Shown: positions 10,801 through 23,850, counted from the first letter of the stretch. The stretch: DNA of 63,743 nucleotides from Welwitschia mirabilis (GCA_051453625.1 JBOZIK010000001.1:6155517-6219259); one strand, 5' to 3'. Numbers and translations are program-made. The notes: generated by a model from the letters alone, not told the origin.

Positions 10801-11380
10801 TCATTCAGCAAACTACCTAAACATGCAAGATCTTGAAGCCTTTGATTATTTTTTAACTAAAAACTCCAAATGTCACAAGGAAAGAAAAATCTCACATTGG
10901 ATTTTCTGCAAGTAGGAATTGCAAGAGGGGGGGAAACTATATATCATAGGTAGATGTTGAGAATAGAGACTGCACAAAAGAAGCCTATGAACATTACACA
11001 ACAAATCCAATTAGAGAAGTTTTTGAAAGTTGTGAGACCTTGGATAGAAGCTTGAAGAAGAATTTAGCTAACTTAAAGTATTGTGCAATCAAAGGAAGGA
11101 ATCTGAAAAGATGACTAATGACATGGTGATTGTTGTTAAATATTTTGCTTGAAACCACATAGATGCTAGAGATGCTAAGAAACAAATAGATAAAGGAAAA
11201 TGTCAATACTTCCTTTGGTTCTTACCCTTGAAGCTAGCAAACAAAATCACATGACTTGGAGGATGGAACATTTGGATTAAATCATGTTTTTTAATAGACT
11301 TGTACAAATATAATGTATACTTGAAACATGAATTATGAAAGTAAAATTCTCAAATACTAAACAATACATTGTGAGTTGTT
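7860..11380. other. No gene recognised
   Basis: AT-rich sequence with short open frames only. The part just after 7855 probably includes the bystin 3' UTR. A weak hint of an antisense copia reverse transcriptase lies near 9,960-10,040, where the minus strand reads LLCLNDMLDV, resembling LLYVDDMLV. It is too degraded to call as a feature. No RNA gene was recognised. Confidence 0.5.
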
Positions 11381-11385
11381 CTAGT

Positions 11386-11660
11386 GTGTTAAAAATTTTA
11401 GGACTTATTCAACCAATGGAATATTTGAAGTTCTATAGCATTCTAAATTCAACTGGAGTTGAAAATTCACATGTAATGAAGAGTTTCACTTAACCCTCAG
11501 TACAAAACCTATAAATAGGATCTTTGATACTCATTTTTACTACTTGTAATGCATTATATGATCCTTGGGTTCATTCAAAAAGAGCAATGTATTGAGTTAA
11601 CTTGAAAGGGTCAATGTATTGATTTAAGCTGCAAAGACGAAGTTAAGCGACCTGTAAAAC
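11386..11660 (+). mobile_element. Possible LTR fragment with TATA box
   Basis: A CCTATAAATAGG TATA-like box at about 11,509-11,520 is followed by a T-rich stretch and a repeat of GCAATGTATTGA, as in a U3-R region. The start (TGTTAAAA near 11,388) is only suggestive. No partner LTR was found. Confidence 0.25.
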
Positions 11661-11936
11661 ATAAATAATTGGAAAACAAGATTTATTCTACTAGCATAAC
11701 CAAAAAACAATGATGATGTAACACCGAAAGCTACAACAATTGTCTTATTAAAGTATAAATCCACATCTATACATCTAGGGTTAGGGCTTTTCGATTAGGG
11801 TCTTACCCTTATTAATTAGTAAGCTCAATTTGAAAATAGTTGAGGTTTTACATTTATTGCCATACATATGACTTTACTAACTATAGGACAGAGGACTTTA
11901 ATTTTTTAGAAAAATTATAAAATAGCTAAAAGGCAT

Positions 11937-12172
11937 TGAACATGTAACAATAACAAATGAGAAATACCAATAATAAGAGAAATAGACAAAATTTACAGGG
12001 TTTGGGATCTTTCCATCTTATGTTCATGGGATAGTTTAGATCCCTTTATTATCAAGAATATCAATGACACATCTTATCCTTCAATAGTTAGGTACAATCA
12101 ACTCATCATATGTCCTTCAATAGAATAGCATCAATTACAATAGTATAACAAAGTTAATAATAAAACTTAACA
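11937..12172 (-). mobile_element. 3' LTR of the antisense copia remnant
   Basis: On the minus strand the block starts TGTTAAGTTTTATT just after a purine run (TAAAAAAGAAAA) and ends GTTACATGTTCA. Its U5 part, near 12,000-12,040, has the same order of words as the family A LTR (AGATGGAAAGATC, CAAACC.TGTAAA), so the two LTR families are related. It lies directly downstream, in minus sense, of the RNase H remnant. Confidence 0.55.
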
Positions 12173-12199
12173 TTTTCTTTTTTATTATATACATGTGAT

Positions 12200-14230
12200 G
12201 CACTTTAGGATTTTTCCAAGGCATTATCAACCTTCAAAGCTTCAACAACTCAAGGATGGTCTACGCTAACTAAACTTTTGCATGGTTACAAACTTTGTAA
12301 ACAAGTCTGCAAAATTTTCTGTAGTGGTATTTTTTCAACATTTGTATTAAGCATTTTTCGATAGCATTTCCAATGTAATGTTATTGGATATGTTTTCCCT
12401 TGAATGAAATGCATGATTTTTTGTGGGACATATTATGCTTTAATTATCACAGTCAATACAAATATCTTTAATTTTTATTCCAATTTTCAAAAGCTAGTTC
12501 TATAATTAAATAACTTCTCCAAACATTTAGATAAAGTAACATGTTTAGCTTTTATTGTAGAAGCTACAATCATTAATGTTATCTTTCTTTGTGATTTGAC
12601 TATACCAACACATTGAATAAGATCAAATCTTGTTCTTAATTTATACATTTATGAATCTCTTACTTCAATAGATCAAGCCATCAATATATTCCTCTAAAGC
12701 TACATTTCTAATACTTTTAATAACAAAATGAATACAAAAGACAATTCATAAGAAAGATCTTAAAATTCTTCTTATAGAAATTCAATGTTTAAGACTAGGA
12801 TCATGAATTTTCTTACTAATCCAAAAGCATGAACTAAATTAAGATGCATTCTTACCATGACATATAGCGAATCCCCAACTGCTTGTGCATAAGCATTTTC
12901 TTTATTTGACCCATATCTTATTAATTTTAAGGAGATTTCTCTAAAGGTAATATTATTCAAGGGTGTCATGGAGTTGATGTGGATATAAGTTCCCATTTAG
13001 ACTTTGCTACTATGGCATCTGGTGGGTCTCACGCTAGCCACAGTTATGTAGTGGTGCATCCTTAATGCTTGTTGTAGTATTGACATATCTTCATTCCAAA
13101 TAATTTTACTACCTTTACGATATATCTTTTTGACTTACCCATTACTTTCTAGCATCCCTGCTTTTGTTAATTTTTATACTTGAGATATGGTTAGCATAAT
13201 TTAGATCTTTCATGTCAAACTAAAATTCCTGTTATTCTTTGACCTTCTTAATAAGTTTCTTATTGTTTCTAACAATCAACATGTCATTTACATATAATAG
13301 TAATATAACAAAGAAAGACTAAAATTTCTTATAATAGACAAAATGGTTTGCTTTACAACTTAACAAATTCAAAGATGACATATGACAGTCACACTTTTTA
13401 TACCACCTTCTAATGTATTGCTTTAAACCATATAAGAATTTCTGTATAGGACAAACTATATGCTCATTTTTAAGAGCTTTATATCAACCAGGCTGATGCA
13501 TACAATTTTTTTTCTTGAAGATAATCATAAAGAATTGTAGTCTTAACATCCTCAAATTCAAAATCATATGCAACCACTAATGCTTGTATAGAGCAAACTA
13601 AAGTTACTTTGATGAAAAAAGAAAAACCTCATCAATATCTACACCTTTAAATTTCGAGAATCTTTAGCTACAAAATGATTTTGGCATTCTTCAATATTTC
13701 TTGCAAAATTATTCTTTGCCTTGAAATCTATTTGCAACAAACTATTTTCTTATCTTTTGGTTGTTCCATTAAAATTCATATATTGTTCTCATAAAGGTAT
13801 TCCATCTCATTATCAATTGCATCTTTTCACTTTTTATGGTCTTTTTAGTATATGTCTTTTTTCCACATTTTGAGGATCATCATCATCATTATTATGTGGA
13901 AAAATAACTAAAGCAAAAAAAAGTTAAAAGAGTAATGAACTTTTAGAGGGCTTTGAAATTTGACTAGGTCTTCCAGACAAGATTTGTGAGTTAGGGAATA
14001 TTCATTTATATCTTTCAATAAGATCCATTTTTCTTTTATTGCAAGCTTGGTTACTTTTTACTTGAATCCAAATGAAATAATTTCTCTATTATGTTCTCTT
14101 ATTTTAGAATCCTCTCATGCAAAATTATTCGATTCTTAGAATACGACATCATTATTGTAAACAACTCTATCATGATTAAGATTTTAAAGTTTATATTGTT
14201 TTGAGAACATGTCCTTACCCTAATAAAGTA
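12200..14230 (-). pseudogene. Ty1/copia pol remnant (reverse transcriptase and RNase H), antisense
   Basis: The minus strand from 13,850 downward shows, across several frames, decayed copia reverse transcriptase. The clearest part is ILLLYVNDMLIV (normally YVDDML) near 13,300-13,260. It is followed by FDMKDL-like and MKI-type motifs near 13,190. The open stretch 12,996-12,772 contains TPLNNITF, ENAYAQAVGDSLYVMV and LVHAFGLVRKFM, equivalent to the conserved region ending in VGSLMYAMV and RPDIAHAVGVVSRFM. The RNase H end near 12,290 retains ADLFTKF, matching ADIFTK. Many stops are present. The element once encoded a copia polyprotein; the 5' half (gag, protease, integrase) is not recognised upstream. 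Confidence 0.8.
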
Positions 14231-14299
14231 TGCATTATTTAGATGTGAAATCTAATTTTGATCTTTGATTAAAGAGGACATGCACATATACATCATAAA

Positions 14300-17190
14300 T
14301 AGGAAAAAGAGGGGAAAAAATAAAATCTTAAATGTAGCCAATAGGCTTATCAACCTAGACTCTTTAGTTATTTTGCCATTAATGCACAACAATGACCATG
14401 AATATTTTTACTAATATTAAGATATTTTGATACTTATAAATATGTATGTCTTCTCAATAGTTAGTATGTTTGCATGTTAGTATTATACAGTATTATTAAT
14501 AGTTGTTGTAGGTACAAATGTCACCTGCCATGAAGAGAAAGGAGAAGAATAGGTAAGCTTAGATTTAGAAACACCCTCTCCTATGTAGCTATTCTTAAGG
14601 AGTAGGAATAGGAACTACCCAACAACAAGCCAAGAATAAAGATTATAAAAGAAGGATGAAAGGTTACAAGGGTATATCTATAGGTAAAGGAGAAATAGTA
14701 ATAGGACTTTGACTAAGGGATGTACAAAAGGATGCTCCATTGCATCCTAGAAATGAGTTATAGGCATCTCCCTAGATTTAGTGCTGCCTGCAAAGGGAAA
14801 CACTGGTTTTCATTAGTATGTTTCCGTTTGCATATGTAGAAGCTTAATATTTAGCATTGTTATGATTGAAAATCTGAAAAGCTATTTTTTGAATACCATA
14901 CTGATTTGTTTGCAAACTAAAAAGTGTTACAAGTTATTGCATTACTTAAAGAAGTAATATCTCTTATTTTTGCTCCTATTTATGCAATTTAACATGAGCT
15001 AGGATATTTAGCAATGTTTAGAATTGAGTATTGTTTCAGAATTTTCTTAAACTTTTATATGTTTCCTTTTATCCCCAAATAATGTATATTATGTACATAA
15101 TAGTTAAAGTAGCAATTTCCAACCTAAATTATTTAAGTTAATCATTGGTAAGAGCTTATCTTGGTAATATAATTTGACCTAAGCTAGTTGGAGATCTGAC
15201 CATCTTAGTTAGTATTTAGTGAGCCTTTGTTTACTCTAATATTAATGATTAAAGCTAGTTTTTAGATTAGCAGCTTTGTATTTCCAATATCTCAATGCAT
15301 AGTTTTATCACATTTTGCATACTTTTATTAAACAAGTAGCTTTTATCAACCATCAAGTTTTGAAGGTAAGAAGCAATTGATAATAATAAGTAGTTATCAC
15401 CACTTTAGCCTAGGGTTTTTTCTTTTATCTAGAGACATTTATCTAACCTTATCCATCAATGTTCTCTTCAGACGCTTCTTAGGAGTTTTAAAAATGGTTT
15501 TCTATTTAAAGGTTTCTTTATTCTTATGAAAAACATCAAGTTTAAAAGCATAATATTCATTGTTGTTATTTGTGCATAAATAGTTAATTTCAACAATTTT
15601 TATAAATTATTAAAACTATTCAAATGCATCAAACTTGTACCTTGAAAAAAATTTAACTATGACTTTGTAGAGAATTTTATAATAAATGAAATTTAAGATT
15701 TGTAACATGAAATTAATGGATAGGAATAAACAAGTTACTATAAACAAGCATTAAGAACTTCTTTTATAAACACTTATTCGATTTTGTTTTTCAAATAGAC
15801 AATTTCATAGAAACGAAAAAAAAAAGTAAAAATACAACTTATAATGTTTCCTTCTTATTTTAAATTATTTATATGGCTTAGTGTTTTGTATTAAATTAGA
15901 ACATTAGAACCTTCAAAGACTATAAATACAAAACTAATTGTATTAGCAAGTAGAATATATAGAGCTTTAAGTTTTATGCCATTCATAATAAGATCTCCTT
16001 TGGAAGTGAGAGATGAAAGTCTAAGAATAGTATACTAACAAATAACAAAATTTTTTGATAAACCTGGTACATGGTAGATGTGACAACATTTTCTACTTAG
16101 TTCATTTTGAAATTGAANNNNNNNNNNNNNNNNNNNNNNNNNNNNNNNNNNNNNNNNNNNNNNNNNNNNNNNNNNNNNNNNNNNNNNNNNNNNNNNNNNN
16201 NNNNNNNNNNNNNNNNNATTTTTACATTTCCAGCACGAAACGTTACTAAGGAATATTAATACGTATAAACTATTTCTTATGACAAATCATATTAAAGAAC
16301 ACATTTGATTTCATGATCTAAACTTTTATCAATATCTAAATCTAAGGACATCATATATAGATCACCTTTTTCTTCTTGTGCAAAAAGATTATTTAATAAA
16401 AAATCATTTTAATCCTTAACCAAAGTATCCACACTATTTGTGTTCATCTTCTAAGAGATTAATAATACTTCATCATATTATAATACCAGTAGGCAACCTC
16501 TCTATTATAGCTTAATTATTTTAATTGTATCTTCTTTATTTAGACATTTCATTTCTTTAATTGATTAAAAAATTGGGATGTTCTCAGTTTATATTTCATA
16601 GGTAAGACTTTAAATGTAGATTTAATAAACTTTATTTGAACCTTTTTACTCAAAAAACTTTTAATAATGTCACTAAAGGAAATTCTTACATAAAAAATAA
16701 ATGTATATTATCTTACTAAAGTAATTATTTTTTTTTTTTTAATTCAATGGGCATGTGTAAACCATTGTATTGAATACATTTAAATAGATAGTAAAATAAA
16801 TACCTTCTAATCTAAGAAATTCAAAGAATTGATGCCATTAAAATAATTTAGTTTTTAAAGATTTCATTGATTACAAATTACATAACTTCATCTAAAGACC
16901 AACAATTATTCTTTTAGAAAGAATGTTCAAAGAGGAGCATTGGTGAATGTTGTTTTAACACTTTATAATTTAGCTTTTTTAATTCTATTTTATTTATTGT
17001 ATTAGGTTTATTACTAAAAGTTTTTCATTAAATTCTATCAACTAAATATCTTTCACTTCATTTTTCAAATGTTGGATTTAACTTTGTTGGACTTTGTAAT
17101 ATTAGTTATTTACAAGTTCAAAATTGTTACCTTTTTAGAAAGTAATCTCTGGTAAAAATTATAACTTGACATGTTCCTTTCATTCTTTAT
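14300..17190. other. No gene recognised
   Basis: AT-rich sequence with many homopolymers and one 100-base gap (16118-16217). No domain, LTR boundary or RNA gene was recognised. A T-run near 16,730 and scattered A-runs are the only low-complexity features. Confidence 0.5.
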
Positions 17191-17194
17191 TTAA

Positions 17195-17196
17195 AG

Positions 17197-17235
<39 letters not shown>
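17195..17235. repeat. GA microsatellite
   Basis: AGAGAAAGAAAGAAAG passes into about 14 uninterrupted GA dinucleotides, followed by GGGAAAAAATG. It sits just before the first recognisable part of the sense LINE and could lie in that element's 5' leader. Confidence 0.95.
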
Positions 17236-17239
<4 letters not shown>

Positions 17240-17240
<1 letters not shown>

Positions 17241-20200
17241 AATGTAGTAGACAAAAAACTGAGTGAAGGAGGAAGTTAGGGTTCAGGAAGTACCAAATTA
17301 GCAGGGGCAGTTTTGGCTCAGAAAATTACAACATGTAGGGGCCAGTATCAGCCTCCAGACAGTTGGGTAATAGGTAAGTCATAAAATTATTTTGTTCTTT
17401 AGATTTGATTTAATGTAGGATTTAAAGGAGGACTTTTGCCCTTGGAATGAAGAAGACTTAGTTCTCAGAGAAGGGAAAAACCCTAATCTTAGACATAGAT
17501 GAAAATGCGTGCTTTGAAATAGAAAAGAAATTTCAATGCAGTTTAATTGAATAGTTTGTTTTGTCTAGTCCAAGGACCAGACTTAATCTCATTAGAGAAT
17601 GACAGCTACAAAATGGACACAGGTTAGTAAATTTAAGGTCATAGCCATGCCAAAAGGATTAGTGCTCTTCCAACTTGATAATGAATGGGATTAAGATGAG
17701 GTAATCATAAGAGGACCACAGTTCTTTGGAGTAAGGGGGTTAGCCCTAGCTAAATGAATATTAAGGATGCAATCGAACCCCAATTTGTAAAAACTATTAA
17801 TATGGATTTATATGCACAAGTTTCCTCTAGAGTTCTGGGATGAATATCTACTAAATAAAATTACTTCTCAGTTTAAAAAACTAATAAAACTAGACAAGAT
17901 AATCTAAAACAAATGAGATTAGTCCTGGCAAGATTTTATATTTGGATTAGCATAGAAAAAACAAAGAATATTTAATCTATTAAGTTTAGATCTCACTTAT
18001 GAGAACCTTCTATTTACATGTAAGACATATGGAAAGTCTAATCACATCTCAGGAAGATGCGTAACAACATAAAAAGATGTATCCATTATGGGAGAAAAGG
18101 CCATGAAAAGGGTAAATGCAGAAAAAGACTTATTGACATCAAAGGAAAATAGAAGGAAACGTACTCTTTTTATGAAAAGCTAGGGCATAATTAGAATGAT
18201 TGTCGACATAAATAGAAGAAAGAAAAAATAATCAAGAATACTAAAGGCTACCCAAGAAAAATTAGGAAAAAGATAGGGAATACAACCCCTTTTGAGACCT
18301 AATGGATAAAGAGCCTAAAGACACTCTGTAACCTCAAAATCCAATAAATACAGATAAGTTAAATGATGTTAAAGTTTAGATGAATGGAATACCTAGCAAT
18401 AGAATACTCTAAGAAAAGAAAACTATAAAAAATGTGGCCAACAACTTGCAAGAAACCTTTAAAGACACATTGGAAAAAGACCAAGGAATGCTTAGAAAGG
18501 GGGAAAAACAAACCTGATGGAGTGCACCACCTAAAATTTCAAGGTATTAGGGTCCTCCTATAAAGAAAAGAACCTAAGAGACTTGATTAGTAAATTTAAC
18601 ATCAATTTGGTTTGCTTATAGGAAACGAAAATGTGAGTTAACATGAAATTAGATAACTCCTAGCAATAGTGGAACATTTTCACCTCTGTAGCATAAGGAA
18701 ACTCAAGAGGACTTATGACCCTTACAAATAAAGAGACAGAATTAGTTAAAAACAATAAAAATAATTTAACTAGATATCTAAAAGAAGAATAATGGACCAT
18801 TACAAATGTTTACAATCCTCAAAACAATTTAGACAAAGCCTCTATGTTGAAGGACCTTCAGAGGGTGATGATGGATAAGGCCAAATGGGTAGTAGTGGGT
18901 GATTTTAATTAATGTCTTCACTATTGAGAAAAAAATGGGAGGTAAAAACTAGAATAGCAGAGGGGCAATAATTCTTAGAGATTTGATGTTGCAAAATGCC
19001 CTATCGGTTGTATTCTTTACAGGATGTAAATACACCTGATCCAACAAGAGGACGAGAGGCAACCATGTGATGTCTAGGATAGACTGAATCCTCGCTGAAA
19101 AGAATATAGTGAAGCTACCAATCGAAGCACAAGATCTAAACAAAATGACCTCGGATCATCAATCAATTAAATATAAAATAGGGTGATAATGCTCCCCAGA
19201 GCCTCTTTTCACAAGGATAAGAAGAGATTTGAATTGAAAAGGAAGATGGAGGAAAAGTTATATAAAATTCAAGCTAAGAAAGAAGATAGAGGAGATCAAG
19301 ACTACCTTCATAGCAAGTAATACCAATGCCTCATGAAACTTCAAGAACTAAACAAAGATGAAAAAAATTATTAGAGGGAAAGATCGAGGATTAAGTGGCT
19401 TAAAAAAGGGAACTAATATACTAAATTTTTCTTTCAGCAGAGCAGATAACAAAATAAGAAGGCTTACCATTAGGGAAGATGTAATTGAAAACAAAGAGAA
19501 AATAGCCAAGAAAATGTAGACCCATTTCAAAAAAATATGGAAATGGAACAATATTGTTTCTTGACATTATTTCAGAGGACAAGGGAGTTTCGGATGAAGA
19601 TAATGCTCATTTAACTAAACCTCTGGTCAAAGAAAAAATCTAGTCAACAATGAGATTAATGAAGAACAACAGATCTCTAAGACTAGACGATTGACCAGTC
19701 GAGCTATTCAAGACTTACTTCTCTATTATAGAGAACAACTTTCATGATGTGATGCAAGATATCCTTAATGATAAATGCATTCCTAGGGAAATTAATAGAA
19801 TTGGGATTATCCTTATTTCCAAAAAATAGGATGCCAGTAAATTAGAAGACTACATACCATTAGGCATCTATAATGTTTTATACAGATCTTTGCAAAAATA
19901 ATGGTGGGTTGTATCACCCTTCTAATTTCCAAGATGATCTCTAAGAACCGAGCAAGCTTTATTTGATTCAGGTACATTTAGGATGAAATTCTCCTAACAC
20001 ATGAAATTATTCATTTTATTAAAAAGTATAAATTTCTTTTACTTATTGCTAAATTAGATATTCCAAAGGCCTATGACTCTATTAGCTAGCAAGCATCAGG
20101 TTGTATTCTTAGAAAAACCAAATTCAACTTAGACATCATTAATCTATGGTTAGATATCCAAGCTTCCCTAAATTTAGAACGGAAGTTAACAATAACAGAT

Positions 20201-22740
20201 CCCATTATTTTTTAGTAGCTTGAGGATTAAGGCAAGGAAATCCTTTATTTCCCTATATCTTTCTATCTCTTATGAAAGTTTTACAAGGATTTCTTAAAAG
20301 AAATAGAGTTACAGGCATCAAAATAAGAAGTCAGATGTTTATTAACAACCACTATGCTGGCGACATAATCATCATAACTCAAGCCTCTTGCTAGTAAGCT
20401 AGAGCTGTTAAGAACTTTATCAATCTTTTTGGGAATGCTACAAGTCTTTAAACTAGATGGAACAAATCTAGAATTTACAAAGTATGCTGAAGTACTACTA
20501 GAAGAGGTGAAATCACCAAAATCCTAAATGGTAATTTTGGATACATTCAGGCATCTACCTTGGAATTCCTTTGTGAAATTGACCCAAGACTCTAACTTGG
20601 AATTTCATACTAGAATGAATCCAAAGGAAATACAATGCCTAATAGAATAAATTCTTTTCCTCTAAAGAAAATATCATCCTAGCAAACTCTTACCTGATAT
20701 CTTATTTTAGATACATTGCTTCCGTTATTGTTCCCCCCAGAGTGCATAATTAAAAAAATCAATAAAATCTTAGAGGACTTTATTTAATTGAGAGGTAAAG
20801 ATAGAAGACGCATTTATCTTTGTAAATAAGAGCTCATTGCTTATCCTAAGGAGTCAAGAGGCTAAGAAGTCCAAAGGCTAGAATATTAACTATGAGTACA
20901 CCAGTTAGAATATGAGAGGAGGGTAGTTCCATCTTAGAAAACACCTCTGCAATATAATAAGAAACTTGATGAACCTAAAAGTTTTCAGTAATAACATAAC
21001 TAAATTGATTCTCATCAAGAAATATGAAAAAAATAAGGCTTACAAAAATTTTTGGAAGCGACAAATTCTAGACAAAATTAATATCTTCTGTTGTCTGAAG
21101 GANNNNNNNNNNAGGAGCCAGCTACTCAAGCATGGCATTTAAGGTCATACCAATTATCTAATATACCAATCTTGTTAAGAAGATGCTCAACACCTTTTTC
21201 ATTAATGCAAATGGAGCTCTGAATTAATGAAAGTTATGACGAGTTATTACAACAACTAGAACATATTTGAGACATGCAAAAAATATGGGATATGCCTGAT
21301 ATTATGGTAGATCTGGCATACACATAATAAAGTAATATTCAATAACATCCCCTTTTTATTTCCTATAAACACCACTAAAAAGATTAAATGGTACTATTAT
21401 CAAATCAATGTAGCTATGGGGACAACTTCAATAATTGAATTGTCAGACCTAAGTTTTTTTTGAAGGATGCACCATGCTCTTAGATAAGGTGCAGGTATCT
21501 GGATGGAAAGTGCTTTTACAAAAGCTAAAAAAAGAACCTAAAGCTAATATTACCCCATTTTATAGAAGATGGAAAGGACAAATAACCATGTCAAGAAGAA
21601 TTTTAATTGAAATTATAAANNNNNNNNNNNNNNNNNNNNNNNNNNNNNNNNNNNNNNNNNNNNNNNNNNNNNNNNNNNNNNNNNNNNNNNNNNNNNNNNN
21701 NNNNNNNNNNNNNNNNNNNTACCCCATTTTATAGAAGATGGAAAGGGCAAATAACCATGTTCAGAAGAATTTTAATTGAAATTATAAAAGACTCTATTTC
21801 CTGCCTTCTGAACATTCCAGCAGCACAGAAAAGAATTTATCTTAAGAGTAGAGGGTAGTGAAAGGCCTCCCATTTCTTCCTAGGAGATGTCCCAAAGCTA
21901 TCTAGTGGTCATATTAGCCACAAAGCACTCCCACACCCATGAGGGCTAAGAGCTGAGATGATTTACCACTACTTTATTTAGTCTAGATGTTGCTCGAATC
22001 TATGATGACTACATTTCATCTTTCTCAAAGCCTTAGATCTAGGATATTAAGTTAAAATTCCTTAATTTTTCATTTAGCATTTACAATAAAAAGATTCTAC
22101 AAGGCATTCAAGTCTTATCATGATTCTTTGAAGAGCTACAAGGGACATGAGAACAAAGGAGGCTCCTTCTCCTCCTCCTTATCAGTGAAGAAATTTATAG
22201 GAGATACCTCCCAAGAAAAATCGAAGAATAAGACCAAGTCTAATGAGGTTCCTCAATCTGAGAGGGATACTAAGCTAGAAAGCTGCCATTCTTAGAGAGG
22301 GACAACTTCATCCCAGGAAGTTTAGACAGAGGAAGTGATTTCATCCCTAGTATAGGAAGAGACAATTTAAGAATATTTCCTAGTCAAAGCCTATGAACAA
22401 GACCACAAGCCTCTAGAGTAAAGACTAAGAGGCATTCCCTCAGAAGGTAAAAGGTAGCCCCAATTCTAGTCAAAAGTCAAAATTTCATTCCCATTAGATT
22501 CCTCCTCTGAAGAAAGAAATTAAGAGCACCATGAATACATTAACATGGCCTATTGAAAAGAGAACTCTTGCTAACAATAATTCATGGATTGTAGATATGC
22601 CCCTTTTTAACCCTAGGAATTTCACATAGATCTTAGCTGAAAGTCATTAATTCAAGTTATTGAAAGAAGGCTCTGAGACTTCATCCAGACAAGAACTAGG
22701 TAGCACGAGTTCAAAGAAGTAAATCATACTTTTTAGATGT
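17240..22740 (+). pseudogene. Sense LINE (L1-type): zinc knuckles, endonuclease, reverse transcriptase
   Basis: ORF1 remnant: three CCHC-type knuckles at 18,019-18,060 (CKTYGKSNHISGRC), 18,078-18,119 (CIHYGRKGHEKGKC) and about 18,150-18,230, in which one or two Cys have become Tyr. ORF2 endonuclease: NLRDLISKFNINLVCL then ETKM near 18,570-18,635, WVVVGDFN near 18,890, MGG..NSRGA..LRD near 18,935-18,985, and LPIEAQDL..MTSDHQS near 19,115-19,165. Reverse transcriptase: KLDIPKAYDSIS at about 20,050, LNLW near 20,140, and the active site as YAGD at 20,353-20,364 instead of [FY]ADD, then LFGNAT and RWNKSRI near 20,430-20,475. Stops and frameshifts are frequent. The 3' boundary is uncertain: 21.8-22.7 kb has a Ser/Lys-rich degraded frame that could be this LINE's tail or another ORF1. 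Gaps at 21,103 and 21,620 interrupt it. Confidence 0.8.
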
Positions 22741-22770
22741 TAATAAATGAAATGGGATGATTTTTATTCA

Positions 22771-23180
22771 CACTATAAGAAATATAGGTTTTTAAGATGT
22801 TTATTTAACTAAATACCTTCATTATAGGGATTCTTAAGGCATTCAATTTAATAAATGGCTTGAATAAAAATAATTAAAATATTTTTAAGGCATTTTTTTT
22901 TAAACAAACACATTAAAAACCCTTCACATTTTTTAAGGCATTTATTAAAACATGCCTTAAAAATATACATAATTTTAAGGCGTTTATAGGGATTAATGCC
23001 TTAAAATCTATGTGCCTTGGATAAAAACAATGGTAATATTTTTAAGGCATTTTTTTTTTCAAATAAACACCTTAAAAACTCTTTACGTTATTGTTAAGAT
23101 GTTTATTAAGATATGCCTTAAAAATATGTGCAATTTTAAGGTGTTTACAAGGACAAACGTCTTAAAAGCTATGCTTAAAA
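22771..23180 (+). repeat. CACTA left subterminal repeat array
   Basis: Many copies of TTTTAAGGCATTT and its complement AAATGCCTTAAAA, often as hairpin pairs 15-25 bases apart, for example near 22,940-22,960 and 22,976-23,005. In CACTA elements such arrays bind the TNPA-type protein to bring the ends together; that role is inferred here. Confidence 0.85.
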
Positions 23181-23261
23181 AATTCATAAAACCTCAACAA
23201 TATAGCCACATGCATTACAAAAAATAAACCTTCACACATATTTTAAGTAATATAAATTGAG

Positions 23262-23420
23262 ATCTTACATAAACTGCTTCACGCATATCTTAGGAGAAGA
23301 AATCAAGCCCCTATAGAAATTGGTTCATGCATATTTCTTAAGAAGAAACTGAGTTCCTACAAAAACTACTTTATGCATATTTATTAAGAAGAAACTAAGT
23401 TCCTATGGAAATTGAGATCC
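23262..23420 (+). repeat. Minisatellite, ~60-bp unit, about 2.7 copies
   Basis: Units share a core of TTCATGCATAT, then TTAAGAAGAAACT.AGTTCCTA and AAACT, at about 23,280, 23,340 and 23,400. It lies just inside the subterminal array of the CACTA element. Confidence 0.65.
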
Positions 23421-23421
23421 T

Positions 23422-23640
23422 GTGTTGAGAATTGACCCATGTTGAATTTCCTGTCTTGCATCAAGAATTGGCCTGTGTTAAATCATCCATCCTGTGTCGA
23501 GAATCAGCCTACATCAAATCACCTATCCTACATTAAGAATTAGTCATCCTACATTGAATTGTCCATCTTGTATTGAGAATATGTTGTCCTACATAGAATT
23601 ATTCATCTTGCATGGAATCACCATACTCTCCTCTATCATA
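23422..23640 (+). repeat. Degenerate minisatellite of ATCCTACATTGAATT-like words
   Basis: Alternating words of the type TCCTGTGTTGAGAATT and CCTACATCAAATCA recur about ten times with a short period near 20-25 bases. Copies diverge by point changes. It is adjacent to the ~60-bp minisatellite. Confidence 0.6.
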
Positions 23641-23784
23641 AATCATCATACAAGAAAGGGACTAAAAGCTCAGATAATCAGTGAGTAAAGGGAAAACTGC
23701 AGAATAGCGTGTTTAGACTGGGCCACCTTCTTGTTCAAGTCCTTGAATCCCACCACTTTCCTCATTCATATATGTGTGCTTATT

Positions 23785-23850
23785 TCTTTTAGTTTTCTAT
23801 CCTCTAGATTCAATATTCTAAATATCTCTATAATTAGTAATACACATTAA
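23785..23850 (+). repeat. Direct repeat with 25,288-25,355
   Basis: About 65 bases, with the core ATTCAATATTCT.AATATC and CTCTATAATTAGTAATACAC, are repeated about 1.5 kb downstream. The 41-base core differs at one position. Function unknown; it may mark an internal duplication of the CACTA element. Confidence 0.8.

Noticed and set aside
12772-12996. 74-residue minus-strand open frame as an independent gene
   Set aside because: It matches the conserved TPL...VGSLMYAMV...RPDIAHAVG part of copia reverse transcriptase/RNase H and belongs to the antisense copia remnant.
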